From NCBI GenBank assembly GCA_002104985.1, contig MCGO01000117.1, positions 1 to 64,000 on the forward strand: a stretch of 64,000 nt of DNA, written 5' to 3'. The stretch is from Rhizoclosmatium globosum (taxonomy: Eukaryota > Chytridiomycota > Chytridiomycetes > Chytridiales > Chytriomycetaceae). A model generated the notes under the pieces. That model saw only the letters and a program-made list of their open reading frames with translations. It did no database searches and was not told the origin of the DNA. The translations under genes and the position numbers were made by a program. Below are positions 44,979-57,405 of this stretch, one piece after another (positions within the stretch are counted from its first letter, which is position 1; every line of letters starts with the position of its first letter).

Positions 44979-46102
44979 ATGTACACTTCGGTCTTTCCAG
45001 AAATTATAGACGGCCTGGCATTTCTATCTATCCTTCAGTTTCTGTGTGTCTTGTCGTTCATGGTGTTTGTTGAGACAGAACAGAACGGCTTTATTCCCTT
45101 ATGGAAAACGCTTAAAAAGCCTGTCAATACGTCGTTGATAGTAGGGACGTTATCTATTATCGGATATGACTTTGTTGTATCGCGAATGTTGAGTATTTAT
45201 GGCTCCATCTTTGCGGGAGAGGGTGCGTGGCCAATTGGAGTGTTCTCCTTCTTGAGTACAATGGAACTTTCGTACCTTCATTATAGTATGTACAGTGAAA
45301 ATGCTTGAAGCCTAATTAACTTTAATCAGGCTGGTATCGGTCGGAAAGTATCATAACCCATATATTTCCTAGTTTCTCGTCAATCTTGAGGATCAGTCTG
45401 CATTTGAGTCCTTTTCTCATCTGCACCCAAATAATCCCCCCCGTACTACACTATGTCGATATTATTACAAAATATCAAGCACGAGATATCATATTTGTAT
45501 TGGCAGGGTTCATTGGCATTTACGTAACTCTGTTTGACTGTGTGATGGTTTACTCGTTTGTTCGATTCCTCCAATCACTTCGATTTCTCGACAACAATGG
45601 AAGGCATTCCAAATTAGCCTTAGGCCATTCACCAGGAGTTTCTCCAAAACCAGATCATAGTCCTTCAGGCAATGATCTTGCCAAATTGCGCGATCCCCAG
45701 TTGGAAATTATCGCGAAATATGGAATTGTAGAAACTTCATTATGTTTGATTATACTATCCAGTTTTTGTGCTGTATTGGTCGTGAAAGAAGGTTCGCTAG
45801 CTGAGCTGATTCTCACAGTAATTTGCTGTGTTCTTTTTGAAGCGATTTACTTGGTCCTTCTTGGAATGAAGATAGCAATCCACCAAAACGCGATATTGAG
45901 ACTCAAAGAAAACGAATCACGTTTGGAGAAAGTATTGGGAAAAGAAACCTTGAAGTCAATTCGCTCTACGATGGGAAGTTCACATACTGTGAGCAGCAGA
46001 ATGATAGACGAGGCCGTTAGTGTTCCCGCCTTACCTGTTCGAGCACAAAGCACGTATTCTCTGTCGAGCAATATTCCAGCTCAAGTCGAAAAAGAACTTT
46101 GA
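44979..46102 (+). CDS. Seven-span membrane protein, array copy 4
   Basis: Exons 44979-45285 and 45330-46102 give 359 aa, the shortest of the four, with the C-terminal RNL-x-x-K motif lost. It begins MYTSVFPEIIDGLAFL. Shared motifs include KKPVNTSLIVGTLSIIG, LHYS-WYRSES, LHLSPFLICTQIIPP, FDCVMVYSFVRFLQS, LGMKIAIHQN and LEKVLGKETLKSIRS. Same intron position. Confidence 0.83.
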
Positions 46103-46181
46103 AAGAATCAACGAACTTCACTGATTATAACGTATGTATTGCATTCGACGCAACCAAAAATATAAATACGATTCCGGTTTC

Positions 46182-48206
46182 TCATTCAATTCCAACGAGT
46201 CCAAAACCTGTCACACTTCCAGATGCATAATTTCCAGGTCTCGCAGCCTCCATATCGAATATTTGCGTTGAGTTTTCGTCAAACTAATAAAGATATTAGG
46301 ATGGGTTAAAAACGACAAAAAAACCGCCCAACCAAGTTCGTCATCAGATCGTAGTTGATCTTTTTCGACAAGGACGGTTTGCTCGCCAGCAGATTTAGCC
46401 CAGCCTGATGCGCCGATGACGCTATGGGAGTTTGCGCATCGCCCTTCATATTCGAGTCTCTCTTCTTGCGATTTTTCTTTTGAGCCGTTGACTTCATACC
46501 AGAAGCTTCAGCCGCCATTTTCTCTGTTAAGAAATTTGTTATGAGTATAATTTATGAGCTACTAAGTACTCACCTCTTTCCCATTCCTTATTTTCTGCTT
46601 CCCAAAACATTTTCTTGATTTCAATTTCTTGTTCCGTCAGCATACAGTCTTCTACCTCTGCGTCCTTGTCCAAGAAAGAAAGGTCGTCGTCCAGTTCGTC
46701 CATATTTACACCCTCTATTGGTGGAAAAATCAGTGCCTTCAGAAAGGAGGAGAATATGTTCAAACTCACCAGCAGCTGCCAGTTTTCTGAAATCAACGCT
46801 TTCTAGGGTATCCTGCATTTCGTCTTCAATAACTGCTTCTTCTTCGTGTTCTTCCTCCTCGTCCTCATCTTCAACATCAACAAAACCATCCAACTCATCA
46901 GCAAACTCGTCATCTTCCTCTTCTCCCCACTCAAAATTTGATTCTTTTCCCTTTCCCTTTTCTTTCACGTCCTTCTTTTTCTTTTCCAGCTTTGCCCGTT
47001 TCTTTTCTGCTTTTGCAGCCTCGGCTGCTTTACGCTTCTTGTCACGCATAAAACTGGGTGGGTCTTGCGAAGACTCAAGCATGAGAGAGCCAAAGTCTTC
47101 CACGGAAAGCGCTGAGGATGGGGTTTCACGAAAGTCTTCGAGACGTTTGCGGAGAGTCGATTCGCAGATTTTGACAACGTCTACAATTTCGGCAGTAGTA
47201 CGATTGAATCCATTCATACGAGCAGCAATGAAAAGACATGCCGCTTTAAGGGAGGAATATTTTTAGTTGTGATGGGGGGAATTAAACGGAGACCACAACT
47301 GAACTTACCACAAATACCAGCCGGCTTTCGACCTTTAATGATCCAGTCACGGTCCATACGAGAAATCAAACGCATCGCGTCTCTCACAACATCTGGCTGC
47401 TTATCTTCAAACTCAAGGCGGGACGCAAAACGCACAATATACAAAACAGGGTCCACGAGAGGAATCTTGACTTTGAGGAGATGAACGAGCCGTACAAACG
47501 TTGCACCGAGGACGTAAACGTTAATACGTAGGTGTTCGGAGAAGTCAATCAACATATGTGACGTCTTTTCGGTACGACAGACAATGTAGAGACATGCCGA
47601 GGCTACACACATTGCTTTTCGGCCTTTTGTAAAGTTTTCTAAGATGGAAGATGGGATTGTTGGTTTTGGCGGACATGTTTGATATGGGTGGTGATCAAAC
47701 CTATGACAGCAAGGTTGAAGTTCCTCTGTGCGCTCTCAATCTGACGATCAGTCATTTTCATTGAGTTTCCGATCTGAGCGATTCTTCTGTGGCCTACTCG
47801 GTGATGAAAAGGGGGATGGCGAAGGAGTTTTTAGCAATGGCTAGACGCTTGCACACCGGCCCAAAGCGGTTCAGAAGCGACTGGACATACCATTTGCTAT
47901 CGTTTGTTCTCTGCTTTCGCCGGCGTTGGAGCTCATCCCATTTAACCTTCCGATTCCGCTGGGACCACCCTTTGACGACACCCTCGCTGAAGCATACAAT
48001 GTTAGAGGAAGGAAGCATAGAAGGTATGCGAAAAGCGCACCTTGGTTCTTGTTCACCATGAAACCATCTGCACCAGAACCTTCAGTGAAGGTGACTTCTG
48101 AAACGATAGCGTTCTGTTCGACGACTTCACCGCACGCGGTACACACTGAGTGTCCCAGACTTCCTTCATATTCGATGGACGAAGATCCGCAGCGACACGT
48201 TACCAT
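46182..48206 (-). CDS. BRF1: RNA polymerase III initiation factor TFIIIB subunit Brf1
   Basis: Recruits RNA polymerase III to tRNA and 5S genes together with TBP and Bdp1. Exons 48206-48041, 47986-47891, 47793-47701, 47638-47309, 47243-46770, 46714-46574, 46523-46333 and 46283-46182 give 530 aa. Domains in order: zinc ribbon (C-x-C...CTACGEVV), first cyclin fold (RRIAQIGNSM...NFTKGR), second cyclin fold (CVASACLYIVCRTEKTSHML; RMDRDWIIKGRKPAGICA), a Lys/Glu-rich linker, the homology-II-like block DELDDDLSFL..LTEQEIEIKKMFW and the INYD segment. All junctions are in phase. The linker is strongly acidic. It is divergent from the LRR-like gene with 83 bp between ATGs. Confidence 0.95.
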
Positions 48207-48289
48207 TGGAGTAGTGTTGGTGGTTGTGGTTTTGGAGCGATTTTTGTTTCCTCAACAAAACTCTTCCACAAGTTCACAGAGAGTTAACA

Positions 48290-49297
48290 ATGACAGGGTC
48301 TGTGCAGGAACAGCTTGCATCACGCCGAAGTGTGGCTGAACGGATGCGACGAAACATGGCGGCATCTGCGGCGACGGGGCTCTCGGCGACGGTCGCGGCA
48401 TTCGAGTCGCAGCAGCACCAGCACCAACAACAACAAGCCCACGGTCAGGGCCACGCTCGGCGCTTTGCTGGACCGCCTCCGCCGCGCACGTGGGTTGCTG
48501 CGCCACAGACTCGGCCGGTGACTCGGGTGCGATCACTTGGAACTGGTGGTGCTCTCTCTGATTTGGAATCCACGTGTCCCTCTCTTGCTGCACTGGCTGC
48601 GAGAGCTATTGCAAAGAACTTGCATTCAAATTCTGTTGTTGCGATTCATACACTGTCCTTCCACCTGAAAGAACTTGTCTTGCATGAACGCGCCAGACTG
48701 AGTCGACTGCAAGAAACTCCCCGACTGGCGTCTATATGCTTGAAACAATTTGTAGATCCTCGCATACGGATCTTGAATGTATCTCATACAAACATTGATC
48801 TGTCCACGTTGTCACTGTTTCTTCCTCGAACAAAGAAACGGATAATGCCTGATGTACCTCCAGATTCATGGGACGATGAAGGCGAAACTCCATCGTCTCT
48901 TTCTTCTTCAGACTCAGATGAAGACGATTCCGGGAGTACAGGTCTACACATACATACACTTGACCTGGCATTCACACGAATCTCTCCACAATTGAAGCTC
49001 TGCAAACTCATTACAATGAATCTTCCAAACTTATATCATTTGTCAATAGCGGGTTGCTTTGATTCTACGACTGGTCCTTCATTTCTATCTCAAGTATTGC
49101 ACGGACTCATCAACCTCTGCGTTCTGGACATTTCTTGCAATGCCTGGGTCGATAAAGATGTCGTGACACGTTTACCCATTCAGAAAACTGTGTTGGGATT
49201 ACTCAAGAATCTCATTGTGCGTGAAGTTGGGTGTGACGGTGAATGGATTGTCTCTTATGTTAGGAACAGACGCGCTGATGTGTGTGTGACAATATAA
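48290..49297 (+). CDS. Orphan protein with leucine-rich-repeat-like C-terminal half
   Basis: Single exon, 335 aa, starting at MTGSVQEQL. The N-terminal third is Gln/His- and Pro-rich. The rest has repeated L-x-x-L-x-L and C-x-N patterns (IRILNVSHTNIDLSTLSLFL, IHTLDLAFTRISPQLKLC, LYHLSIAGCF, LCVLDISCNAWVDKDVV), as in the LRR part of F-box and AMN1-type proteins. An acidic Ser/Asp loop splits the repeats. No F-box is visible. Function is unknown. Confidence 0.75.
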   Translation: MTGSVQEQLASRRSVAERMRRNMAASAATGLSATVAAFESQQHQHQQQQAHGQGHARRFAGPPPPRTWVAAPQTRPVTRVRSLGTGGALSDLESTCPSLAALAARAIAKNLHSNSVVAIHTLSFHLKELVLHERARLSRLQETPRLASICLKQFVDPRIRILNVSHTNIDLSTLSLFLPRTKKRIMPDVPPDSWDDEGETPSSLSSSDSDEDDSGSTGLHIHTLDLAFTRISPQLKLCKLITMNLPNLYHLSIAGCFDSTTGPSFLSQVLHGLINLCVLDISCNAWVDKDVVTRLPIQKTVLGLLKNLIVREVGCDGEWIVSYVRNRRADVCVTI

Positions 49298-49394
49298 AAC
49301 GAAAAGTAATTGTAGATTATAAATAATAAAACCGGAAAGCTGCCCAACAGCCTCCCTCACGACAGCAGGAAACATTTCAATTCAACCAAAAGAA

Positions 49395-49466
49395 TGCACA
49401 CCCCAGGAATCGAACCTGGATTTGCTCGGCCACAACGAGCTGTACTAACCGTTATACGAGGTATGC
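49395..49466 (-). tRNA. tRNA-His (GTG anticodon)
   Basis: Read on the minus strand, 72 nt fold into a full cloverleaf: acceptor stem GCATACC with GGTGTGC (one G-U), D stem GTAT with GTAC, anticodon stem GCTCG with CGAGC around loop TTGTGGC (anticodon GTG), T stem CCAGG with CCTGG around TTCGATT, discriminator A. There is no intron. The extra 5' G of tRNA-His is not encoded, as expected for eukaryotes where Thg1 adds it. Confidence 0.96.
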
Positions 49467-49796
49467 TCTTGCCAAGGTAGAGAATAATAATACTATATTT
49501 CTTTTATAACAATGTCAGGAAAACAACTCGCAACCCATTAAACTTCGAGCGGTCTTCTTCTTTTTGGAAGGGATTAGAGAGTACTTGCAATAATTCCTAA
49601 AACATTGAGTAAACAGTTCGTTCGTTCATCTAGTGTTATTTCTATTATATATAAGAGTAGCCTCAAGACAAAGAAAAGCATTTCAAGGGTTGAGTCCCCA
49701 ATGAAACAAGTGGGTAAGCAGGGTGAATATCACGGGGATCGGTGTTTTTTGGATGGGAAGGATGAGTTGCTTTTTTTGTTTTCGAGTTGGTTGACG
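49467..49796. other. Intergenic, nothing recognised
   Basis: Spacer between tRNA-His and the SEN1 start. An in-frame extension upstream of the SEN1 ATG is open back to 49605, but it has no ATG before 49797 except a weak one at about 49701 and lacks protein-like composition. It is probably 5' leader and promoter. Confidence 0.45.
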
Positions 49797-52700
49797 ATGG
49801 CAGCAACATTTGAGCACCTCTTCCACGACGAGGCATCTGGAGAAGCGATCGAAGGAGCCGCAGCCTCGTGGGCATCGACCACGAACGAGGACGAATCGGC
49901 AGCGTTTGAGGCAGCGCTTGTTGGCTGTGACGTGTGTTGCGGCGCGTACTACGAGCAGAAGGCGGCGCTGTCCTCCGAACTTTACAAGATTGCGAACGAG
50001 AAAGACGCGCGTCGTCTGCGCTCGGCCTTCGACTTGGTTGCGGCCGAACCACCGGCCCTGGCCCAGAAAGACCTGCGAAAGTCGTTTACTGTGAGGGACT
50101 CCCTTCCCACTTGGTGCACACTCACTCATAGCATCAACTCTACTCTAGACCTATGCACACGAGATCCTGCAGTGCCCCGACTACCTGGCTGATCCGCTGC
50201 TTGATGAGGCATTCGCTGCTGCCCTCGTTGCCTGCCAACGCGTGAAGCTGCTCAAGTTCAAGTCGGCCCTTCTTCCCGGCTTGATCCTTCTTGCGGCTCA
50301 CAATAACGAATACGTGCGCAACTGGGCTCTTCACTCAATGGCTCAGATGGATCCGTCCCTGTACACTGACAGACAACACTACGATTCAATTCATATTGCC
50401 GTCGGCATTCTCGTCAACCGCTTGACTCTTAACGACGCGTCCTGCAAATACAACTTGGCCGCGGATAGTATCCATATTTGGCACTGCTTTGCTGCCACTC
50501 TCCTTTGCTTCGCGTCAGATGGCATTACTGCCCTCCTTACTCATTACCCTAGTTTGGATACTTTCGTGTGTAACGCATTGCTTGATTCTTCCGATGGAGA
50601 CTCAGAAGTCAATTCCCCTTTTCAATACATCCTTGCATGTTTCGCTAAATTTCGCGAATCAATTCCACAAATCCCAAACCAATCTATTTCTCTTATTACT
50701 CAGCTATGGACACGCATTATTGGTTCAACTTGGTACCAAACCATTACTCAAACAACCCCTTGGCTCCAAGATGCGGCATCAGCAACAAACCACCAAACTC
50801 TGACTCTCTCTGACACATGGAACACTGCATTTTCCTGGATTCCGCCTTTACTCGCATGCATCTACAAACTCTCCCCCTCATCCCTCGAACCCCAAATCAC
50901 ATCCCTCCTTTTAGGCCTCAAATCATACAGTTTACATGCAACCCCCGAATTCGTTCGCACTGCTCTTCTTCCCCTTCTCCCAGATCTCCGCACATACTCA
51001 CTCACAAAACCCACCATCGACTCAATCTGCACCCTCAGTCTCACTCATACCTCGTCAGACACGTCAACAGACATGGTTCTCACTCACTTTGTAATGGAAT
51101 GTCTCGACAGTGACGTGGATACGCTTGAACAAGCGTTTCAAGACATTTACCGCGACTGTTCCGGGTTCGATGAAGCTGCTCCTCGCGCGTCGTTGATACA
51201 CTCGAGTGTTTGGAAGTTCATTGCGACTGTTGGTGCGAACGAGGGGGGATCTGGAGTGGGTGTTATTGGGCGACATGTGTTGAAGCTGTTTGGACGGATT
51301 TTCTTGTTGGATCATGTTTCGTTTGTGGATGAGGCGTGGAGTACTAGACAGAAAGGGTATGTGGGGGCTTTTAATAAGGGTTTGTCAATGGTTTGGTTTG
51401 TGGTTCATTCGTTGTTGATGATTGCATCGGCTGTGGAGGAAAGTGGACAGAACTCAAATGGAAGCAGTGGAATGGATGTAGACGTGGACTGTGTTGTCAA
51501 GAGGGAGAATGGAAATGGCGGTGTCTCAATGGCGGACATGATGTATTGTTTGGTGTGTCGAAGTGATGATATTTCGACGTTGGCGAAAGCGACTCTGATG
51601 AAGATGGCCAAGGTTGACAAGTAAGTTGTTCTTTTACCATACAGGCATTTTCTTAAACTATTGACTTGAGATATCAAGCCATGATTGAATGGCTGTTGCA
51701 AAACGATGAACGCCAAAAGATTGACAAGTTGCTTACAATCTTGGATACTTTCCGCGACCTCTGTTCAATGCCCAATGGTCCACCTCTTCTTGGATGTGCT
51801 GAAAGAATTCAAGTTCTTGTCAAAAACACCAACCATGTTGTTTTTACTTCTGAGGAGACTTCTTACCGTTTCACAGAAACTCATCCCGATCTTTGGATCA
51901 AGTCATGGCCTTTTATCTCTTCTATTCTTGCGTCCTCGATCAAATGGGCGAAGCAAGATCAAACCATCAAAAAGGACATCAAGCTTATTATTGCGCAGAC
52001 ATTTGATATCGTGAAGCAACTCTTGAAACACTGCAATGTTCTGACATCGAAGCACCTCATTTCAAGTGCCACAGTTCCTTTCATGGCCACTGTTTGGAGT
52101 ATCTTCCAGTGGTACCGTGTGATGGATGATGGGATTAGAGAGGAGGCTGTTGATGTAACTATTTTGGTGTTGAAAGCGGCCGAAGGTTTCAAATATGTTT
52201 TGGATGACTCTTTGATTGGTGCTGTGATGCAATATTGCGAGGGTAGTCTGAAAAGTCGATTGACAGACGCGAACAAGCAGAAATTGGAGGGCTGGGTTGT
52301 TGCAATGTACGAGCGACTTGAGGCAAAGAAGCCAAAGAAAGCAGCAGAGAGCGTTGCTACAGTTCAACCAAGTGTGGCCGCTGGAGTTAGGAGAAAGGCG
52401 TCTGATGCTGGAGTTGGAGCTCCTCCAAGTAAGATGCCTAAAGTGGAGGCGACTACGTTTAATGATCCCATGCAACGAAGTACGTATATTTTTGAGGATA
52501 TTCTTGGCTTATTTATACTCCTTAGTTAAAGCTCTCCCACTTGCACCAAAGCCTCTTGGAAGGACATTGGAGCCACTTTCCAAGCTTTCTCAGCTTCGTC
52601 AAACTCATATCGCAGAACAGCGGCGGTATGTCCAGGATGCGCAAAAGTCGCGCACAATCGCCACTATTCTTGCTCGCGCAGATTCATCCGATAATGAGTC

Positions 52701-55604
52701 AGATTTCAAGCAAACTTTCAAATCCATCAAAATGATTGACGACAGTGGAGCAGCAGTTGATGTCGACCAACACAAGAAAGACCTTGCTGCAAAGAAAGCC
52801 GCAGGACCGGTGGAGCGAAAGAAAATTGTCACCCGTCTCCGAAACATGAATGAATTTTTCAAAATCTTTTTGAAGTGGAGAGTTGACGATCGCGGGTCTG
52901 TTCCAGCAGGCTTTCCGTTTGAGCTCGTTCCAATCCCAGATCGATTTGAGTCGAACGATGATTACATGAACGTATTTGAGCCATTGCTTGTCCTTGAGTG
53001 TTGGGAGCAGTTCAAGACTTCAGTTGAAGAAACGGACTTCAGTAAGAACTTCACTTGGACTTTGGATCAAACTATGATGCTGGATGAGTTTCATGGTTTG
53101 TACTTATTTCAACAAGATAAGCACTGACCAGCAAGACAACTAGATATCACGTTCGTTCAACCTCAAGAGGAGAGTAAAAAGCGAATCACTGAGTCCGACT
53201 TAGTATTTATTCAGCAATCAAGTGGTAAAACATCCGAACGCAAGGGATTCCTCGGCAAAGTGCAGAAAATGTTCACCCGTAAAGGCGAAACCACCTACAT
53301 CACGCGTGTCCACCTCAAGAACCAACATACCGTCGTCCCTATGCTTTTCGAAAACTCGAAATGGTCTGTGACGAAGCTTTTCTCCATGACGACTGTAATG
53401 CGAGAATACGAATCCTTGCTGCAATTGCCTAAGGTGGCTCTGTGCTCAGAAGTAATTCAGCCATTATACCGTAAAAAGTTCCAGCCAAAGGAAGGGTCAG
53501 TCGAAAAAGCTATGGAGATTTTCGGTGCGAATCGACCACAAGCTGAAGCGATTGCCACTGCAACACAAAGACCAAGCGGATTTGTTCTTATTCAAGGGTG
53601 AGTTCCGTTTTGAATTTCTTGATTTTGTGCCTAACGGTTCTGTTCTTAGTCCTCCAGGAACTGGTAAAACCAAGACGATTTTGTCCCTTGTTGGTTCGCT
53701 TCTTACCAGCGCAGCAACAGCCATCAATGCACCTGGCGGTGGAAGTGCAATCAAAGCTCCTGGTGGAGGCTCTGCTATTAAGGCGCCTGGTGGTGGTTCT
53801 GCTATTAGAGCACCTGGAGGTGGAAGTGCAATTCGTCCTCCAGCTGGCGGTCGACCTGGTGCACCAGCTGTCCAAGCTTCGAGAAATGTTCAACCAAGTT
53901 CTGTTACGAAAAAGAACCGTTTGTTGATTTGTGCGCCATCTAACGCTGGTAAGTAACAAATGCGCAATTATGGCTTGTTCTAACGGAAAACATCAAGCTT
54001 GTGACGAAATCGTGCGACGATTGAAAGCCGGAATCTTGAATGCTCAGGGAAAGACTTTCCATCCCAAAATTGTTCGTCTCGGAACTTCAGACAGTATCGG
54101 TGTTGATATCCGTGACTTGACGATTGAAAATCTCATCAAAGACCAATTGGCTGTTGATCCTGAATTCCGTAAAATCAATCAAGATATGACAGACAATTCT
54201 CAGTGGATTGCATTGGAGAAGCATCAAGCAGAGTTGAACAAGGAACGTGAAGCGTTGCGTGAAAAAGAGCAGAAGCAGTCCAACTCGTTGAAGGAGGCTG
54301 AGTTAGTGCGAAACGCGATTGCCAAGGTTTCCGAAAAGTTGAAGGGTGTCGATGAGAAGTTTAAGGCGTTGAAGCAAAAGCGTTTGGAAAGGGAAGGCAG
54401 TTCGGATCATATTCGAACCAGAGTGAAAGCTTCTATTTTGTTGGACGCAGACGTTATGTAAGAGTATTCGGTTTTGATGACTTCCCTGACTGAATACCTG
54501 TACCATCTGCTTAGCATGGCAACTTTGTCTGGAGCAGGTCATGAAATTGTCAGCACCTTGCAAAACTTTGAATTTCCGACGGTCATTATCGATGAAGCTT
54601 GTCAATCTGTTGAATTGAGTTCATTGATTCCATTGCGTTACGGTGCCAAAAAGTGTATTCTGGTTGGAGATCCGATGCAATTACCTCCTACGGTTTTATC
54701 ACCAACTGCCAAAAAGTTTGGTTACGAAAATAGTCTTTTCCAGCGAATTATGGGAATGCATGGTGATAGTGTCTGCTTGTTGAGGTTCGTCAGCTTTCTC
54801 ACATATTAGTAATCTAATATTCCCTTCAAGTATTCAGTACCGTATGCATCCTCACATTAGTGTGTTCCCATCTCGACAATTCTATAACTCCCGCCTTCTT
54901 GATGCTGAGAAGATGGACACCAAGTGTGTGGCTCAATGGCATTCGAACGAAGATTACCCAACCTACCGTTTCCTGAACGTAGGATGGGGACGTGAACTCA
55001 GAGAGCGACACTCTTTGTATAACCCTGACGAAATCATTGCATGTGTCAATTTCGTTGCCAAGCTGTGCCAGACCTTCCCCAACATTAACTTTGCCTCCCG
55101 TATTGGTGTCATTACTCCATACCGTATGCAGATGCTTAAAATGAAAGACAAGTTTAAAGAGAAGTTTGGAGATAGTATCTTGGATTTCGTTGACATCAAC
55201 ACGGTTCGTTGTCGTCCATTACTTTAGAAACTGTGCTTACATAAACATTTTCCTAGATTGACGCCTTTCAAGGTCGTGAAAAGGATATTATCATTCTGTC
55301 AACAGTTCGTGCTGGATTAGGTGAAGCTGTTGGTTTCTTGAGGGATAAGAGACGTATGAACGTGGCGTTGACTAGAGTGAGAAAATCTTGCTTATTTTCA
55401 AACTCTATTCTTACATGACATTCACAACAGGCCAAGAACTCATTATTTATTTTGGGTAGAGGTATATCGCTGTGCAACAACGAGGACTGGAGAGCATTGG
55501 TGGAAGATAGTCAAGCTCGAAGTATGTTTGTTGAAATGGACAGGAAGGCATTTGGGCCTACCGCTAAATTTGACTACTCGTCAGTCAAAAACCTCAGGGA
55601 ATGA
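49797..55604 (+). CDS. SEN1: Sen1/senataxin-type RNA/DNA helicase
   Basis: Superfamily 1B helicase that unwinds R-loops and ends non-coding transcription. Exons 49797-50090, 50149-51620, 51671-52479, 52526-53095, 53144-53597, 53650-53948, 53998-54457, 54515-54784, 54831-55203, 55257-55376 and 55431-55604 give 1,764 aa. The N-terminal helical Sen1 domain fills the first half (about 1-850), then a linker with KKPKKA and the helicase core: Q-type [11 protein letters not shown], motif I GPPGTGKT (about 1200-1207), Ia [15 protein letters not shown], the coiled prong, [12 protein letters not shown], motif [10 protein letters not shown] (DEAC near 1479), [44 protein letters not shown] and [16 protein letters not shown]. 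All ten junctions are in phase. A repeat insertion follows motif I. Confidence 0.96.
53729..53836 (+). repeat. Four 27-bp coding repeats inside SEN1
   Basis: The unit encodes [10 protein letters not shown] and occurs four times in a row just after the Walker A motif, before motif Ia. Third-position differences between units show they are not brand new. In the fold this falls in the 1A core where most relatives have a short loop. Confidence 0.9.
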
Positions 55605-55760
55605 GATTATTGTTACTTATTGTTGTTTTGTATGAGGGAATCTTGATAAAGATTGACGGAAATTCTCCGAAATCGCATCTGGGGGGCTGGGCCTGATTTA
55701 TTTTTCCGAAGATTGACCGACAATTCACACCTGCATCCGTAAAACTGTTAGGGAACTTTA

Positions 55761-57266
55761 ATGCGCCAGGCTCCGAGACACCAACCAAGTTCAGAAGACG
55801 AAACGTTTTATGGGTTGGTACAGCCAGCCTCCAACCATCCTTCTTCAGGAGTGCCCCCTATTAATAAGATTGACAGCTTCATCAAAGAGCCCGTTGACGC
55901 GTTGCTTGTGATTGAAGGCTGCATACATGGCATCTTGAAAACGTTTACTGGTGCAGCGAGTACCGTCATACGAAGTGGGAGCTGCTTTGTTTTTCCTGAC
56001 AACTCAACTCAAATGAAACGTTGGAGGGTTAGTACGATCTTTTACGTAAGTCACCGCCCACAGTTTTGACACAGTGCAACCTAGGACGGTGAACGTTGGA
56101 GCCCGTCACGAGCGCACGGAAGTTTTCTACTGTATAGGTGAGTGATGACTTATCTATCCCTCCATTTGGAGTCCAGAACTGAAAACCTAATGAAAATTCC
56201 TGAATTGTCAGGGAGGTGGAATCTACACGGCACTCATCTACAGCTACAGTCAACGAATCAGAAGACCTCTATCCTCATATTCCTGGGCTTGAACCTTCAT
56301 TCAGTGATAAGACGCTGAAGCCAAATACACGCCTAGTTCCCGAAGGTCTTACTAAGCGTACAATATCACTATTTGGATCAGATGGACAGAAATATCGAGT
56401 CATTTCGTATTATTCTCGTAAGGATGGTGTGCAAGTATATAGTCCCGCAGGTGATCATGATGAAACTACTCTTCGTTCTGCATCAGAAGTACTGGAATTA
56501 AAAGCGCTCACTGAAAGGAAAGATATTGACTTCAAGGCGCTGCTTAATCGTTCTGTGGGTGTTGAGAGGAAAGGGCAGTTTAGGAAAAGTGAATCATCGT
56601 CCGATTCTTATACTCAAATCAAAAAAAGAGATGGAGGAGATGTGAACGAAATGGCGGCAGCATGTGAAGGCCTTGTTTCATTATCGAAGCGACATAAAGT
56701 GGAACATGAGCCTGTTGTACATCCGACGTGGGTATTCGTTTATGAATGATGTCAAGTTCAGATAACTAAATAATTGTAGAATCGCAAATATCACGGAGAC
56801 TCCGCGTCCTTCTGGGTCAGGGGTACAGAGACATACAGCCATATCTGCTCCTACCACAATACAGCAAGTTTATCAACCTAGAATGCAAGATATCCAGCAA
56901 CCTTTACCCAGAATGCAGCCAACTGCTGTAACACATAAGCCACCGCAGACTGTGCATGGAATTCCTCAATGGCAACCCCAAACACAGGCTTGGCAAATTG
57001 CACCGGTCTATCCCTACTATTCTTATAGACAGTACGAGCCAGTGACATATCTTCAGCTACCAAGTAATCAGCCTCAAACCACGCCAGCGCCTGTGCACGT
57101 ACACTACGCGGCAGCTCCCAGTAACGAGTTTTCACCAGATCTTCAGCATTATCGAAACACATCTCTTCATTCTCATTCTGTCTCGTTACCACTACCGCGA
57201 CCGCACATTATTGAAAATGTTTCTGAACCAGCAACGTATGTGGATAATAGTAAAAAGAGTTTTTAG
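55761..57266 (+). CDS. WOPR-domain (Gti1/Pac2 family) transcription regulator, copy 1
   Basis: Exons 55761-56027, 56085-56137, 56212-56727 and 56780-57266 give 440 aa. WOPRa: FIKEPVDALLVIEGCIHGIL, VIRSGSCFVFPDN, MKRWRDGERWSPSRAHGSFLLYRE. WOPRb: NTRLVPEGLTKRTISLFGSDGQKYRVISYYS. This is the DNA-binding fold of Wor1/Ryp1/Mit1-type morphogenesis regulators. The long C-terminal tail is Gln/Pro/Tyr-rich and probably activating. The conserved WOPRa segment is completed only by removing the first two introns. A tandem relative follows 140 bp downstream. Confidence 0.92.
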
Positions 57267-57405
57267 AAAAATTAAAAGTTATTTTGAAGTTGGTACTTTT
57301 TTTGCGACACGGTCCACGACCTCTTTGACATGAATGATCGCTGTGTTTTTATCCACATCCTTTTTTCTTTTTGTTTTGGTGAATTGTCAGATTCGTTGGC
57401 AATCT

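Noticed and set aside
46718..47266. Ser/Phe-rich plus-strand open frame
   Set aside because: Complement of the Lys/Glu-rich linker of BRF1.
57334..57405. Signal-peptide-like extension of the second WOPR protein
   Set aside because: WOPR proteins are nuclear, the extension is unlike the family, and a splice acceptor just upstream of the chosen ATG suggests it is leader intron.
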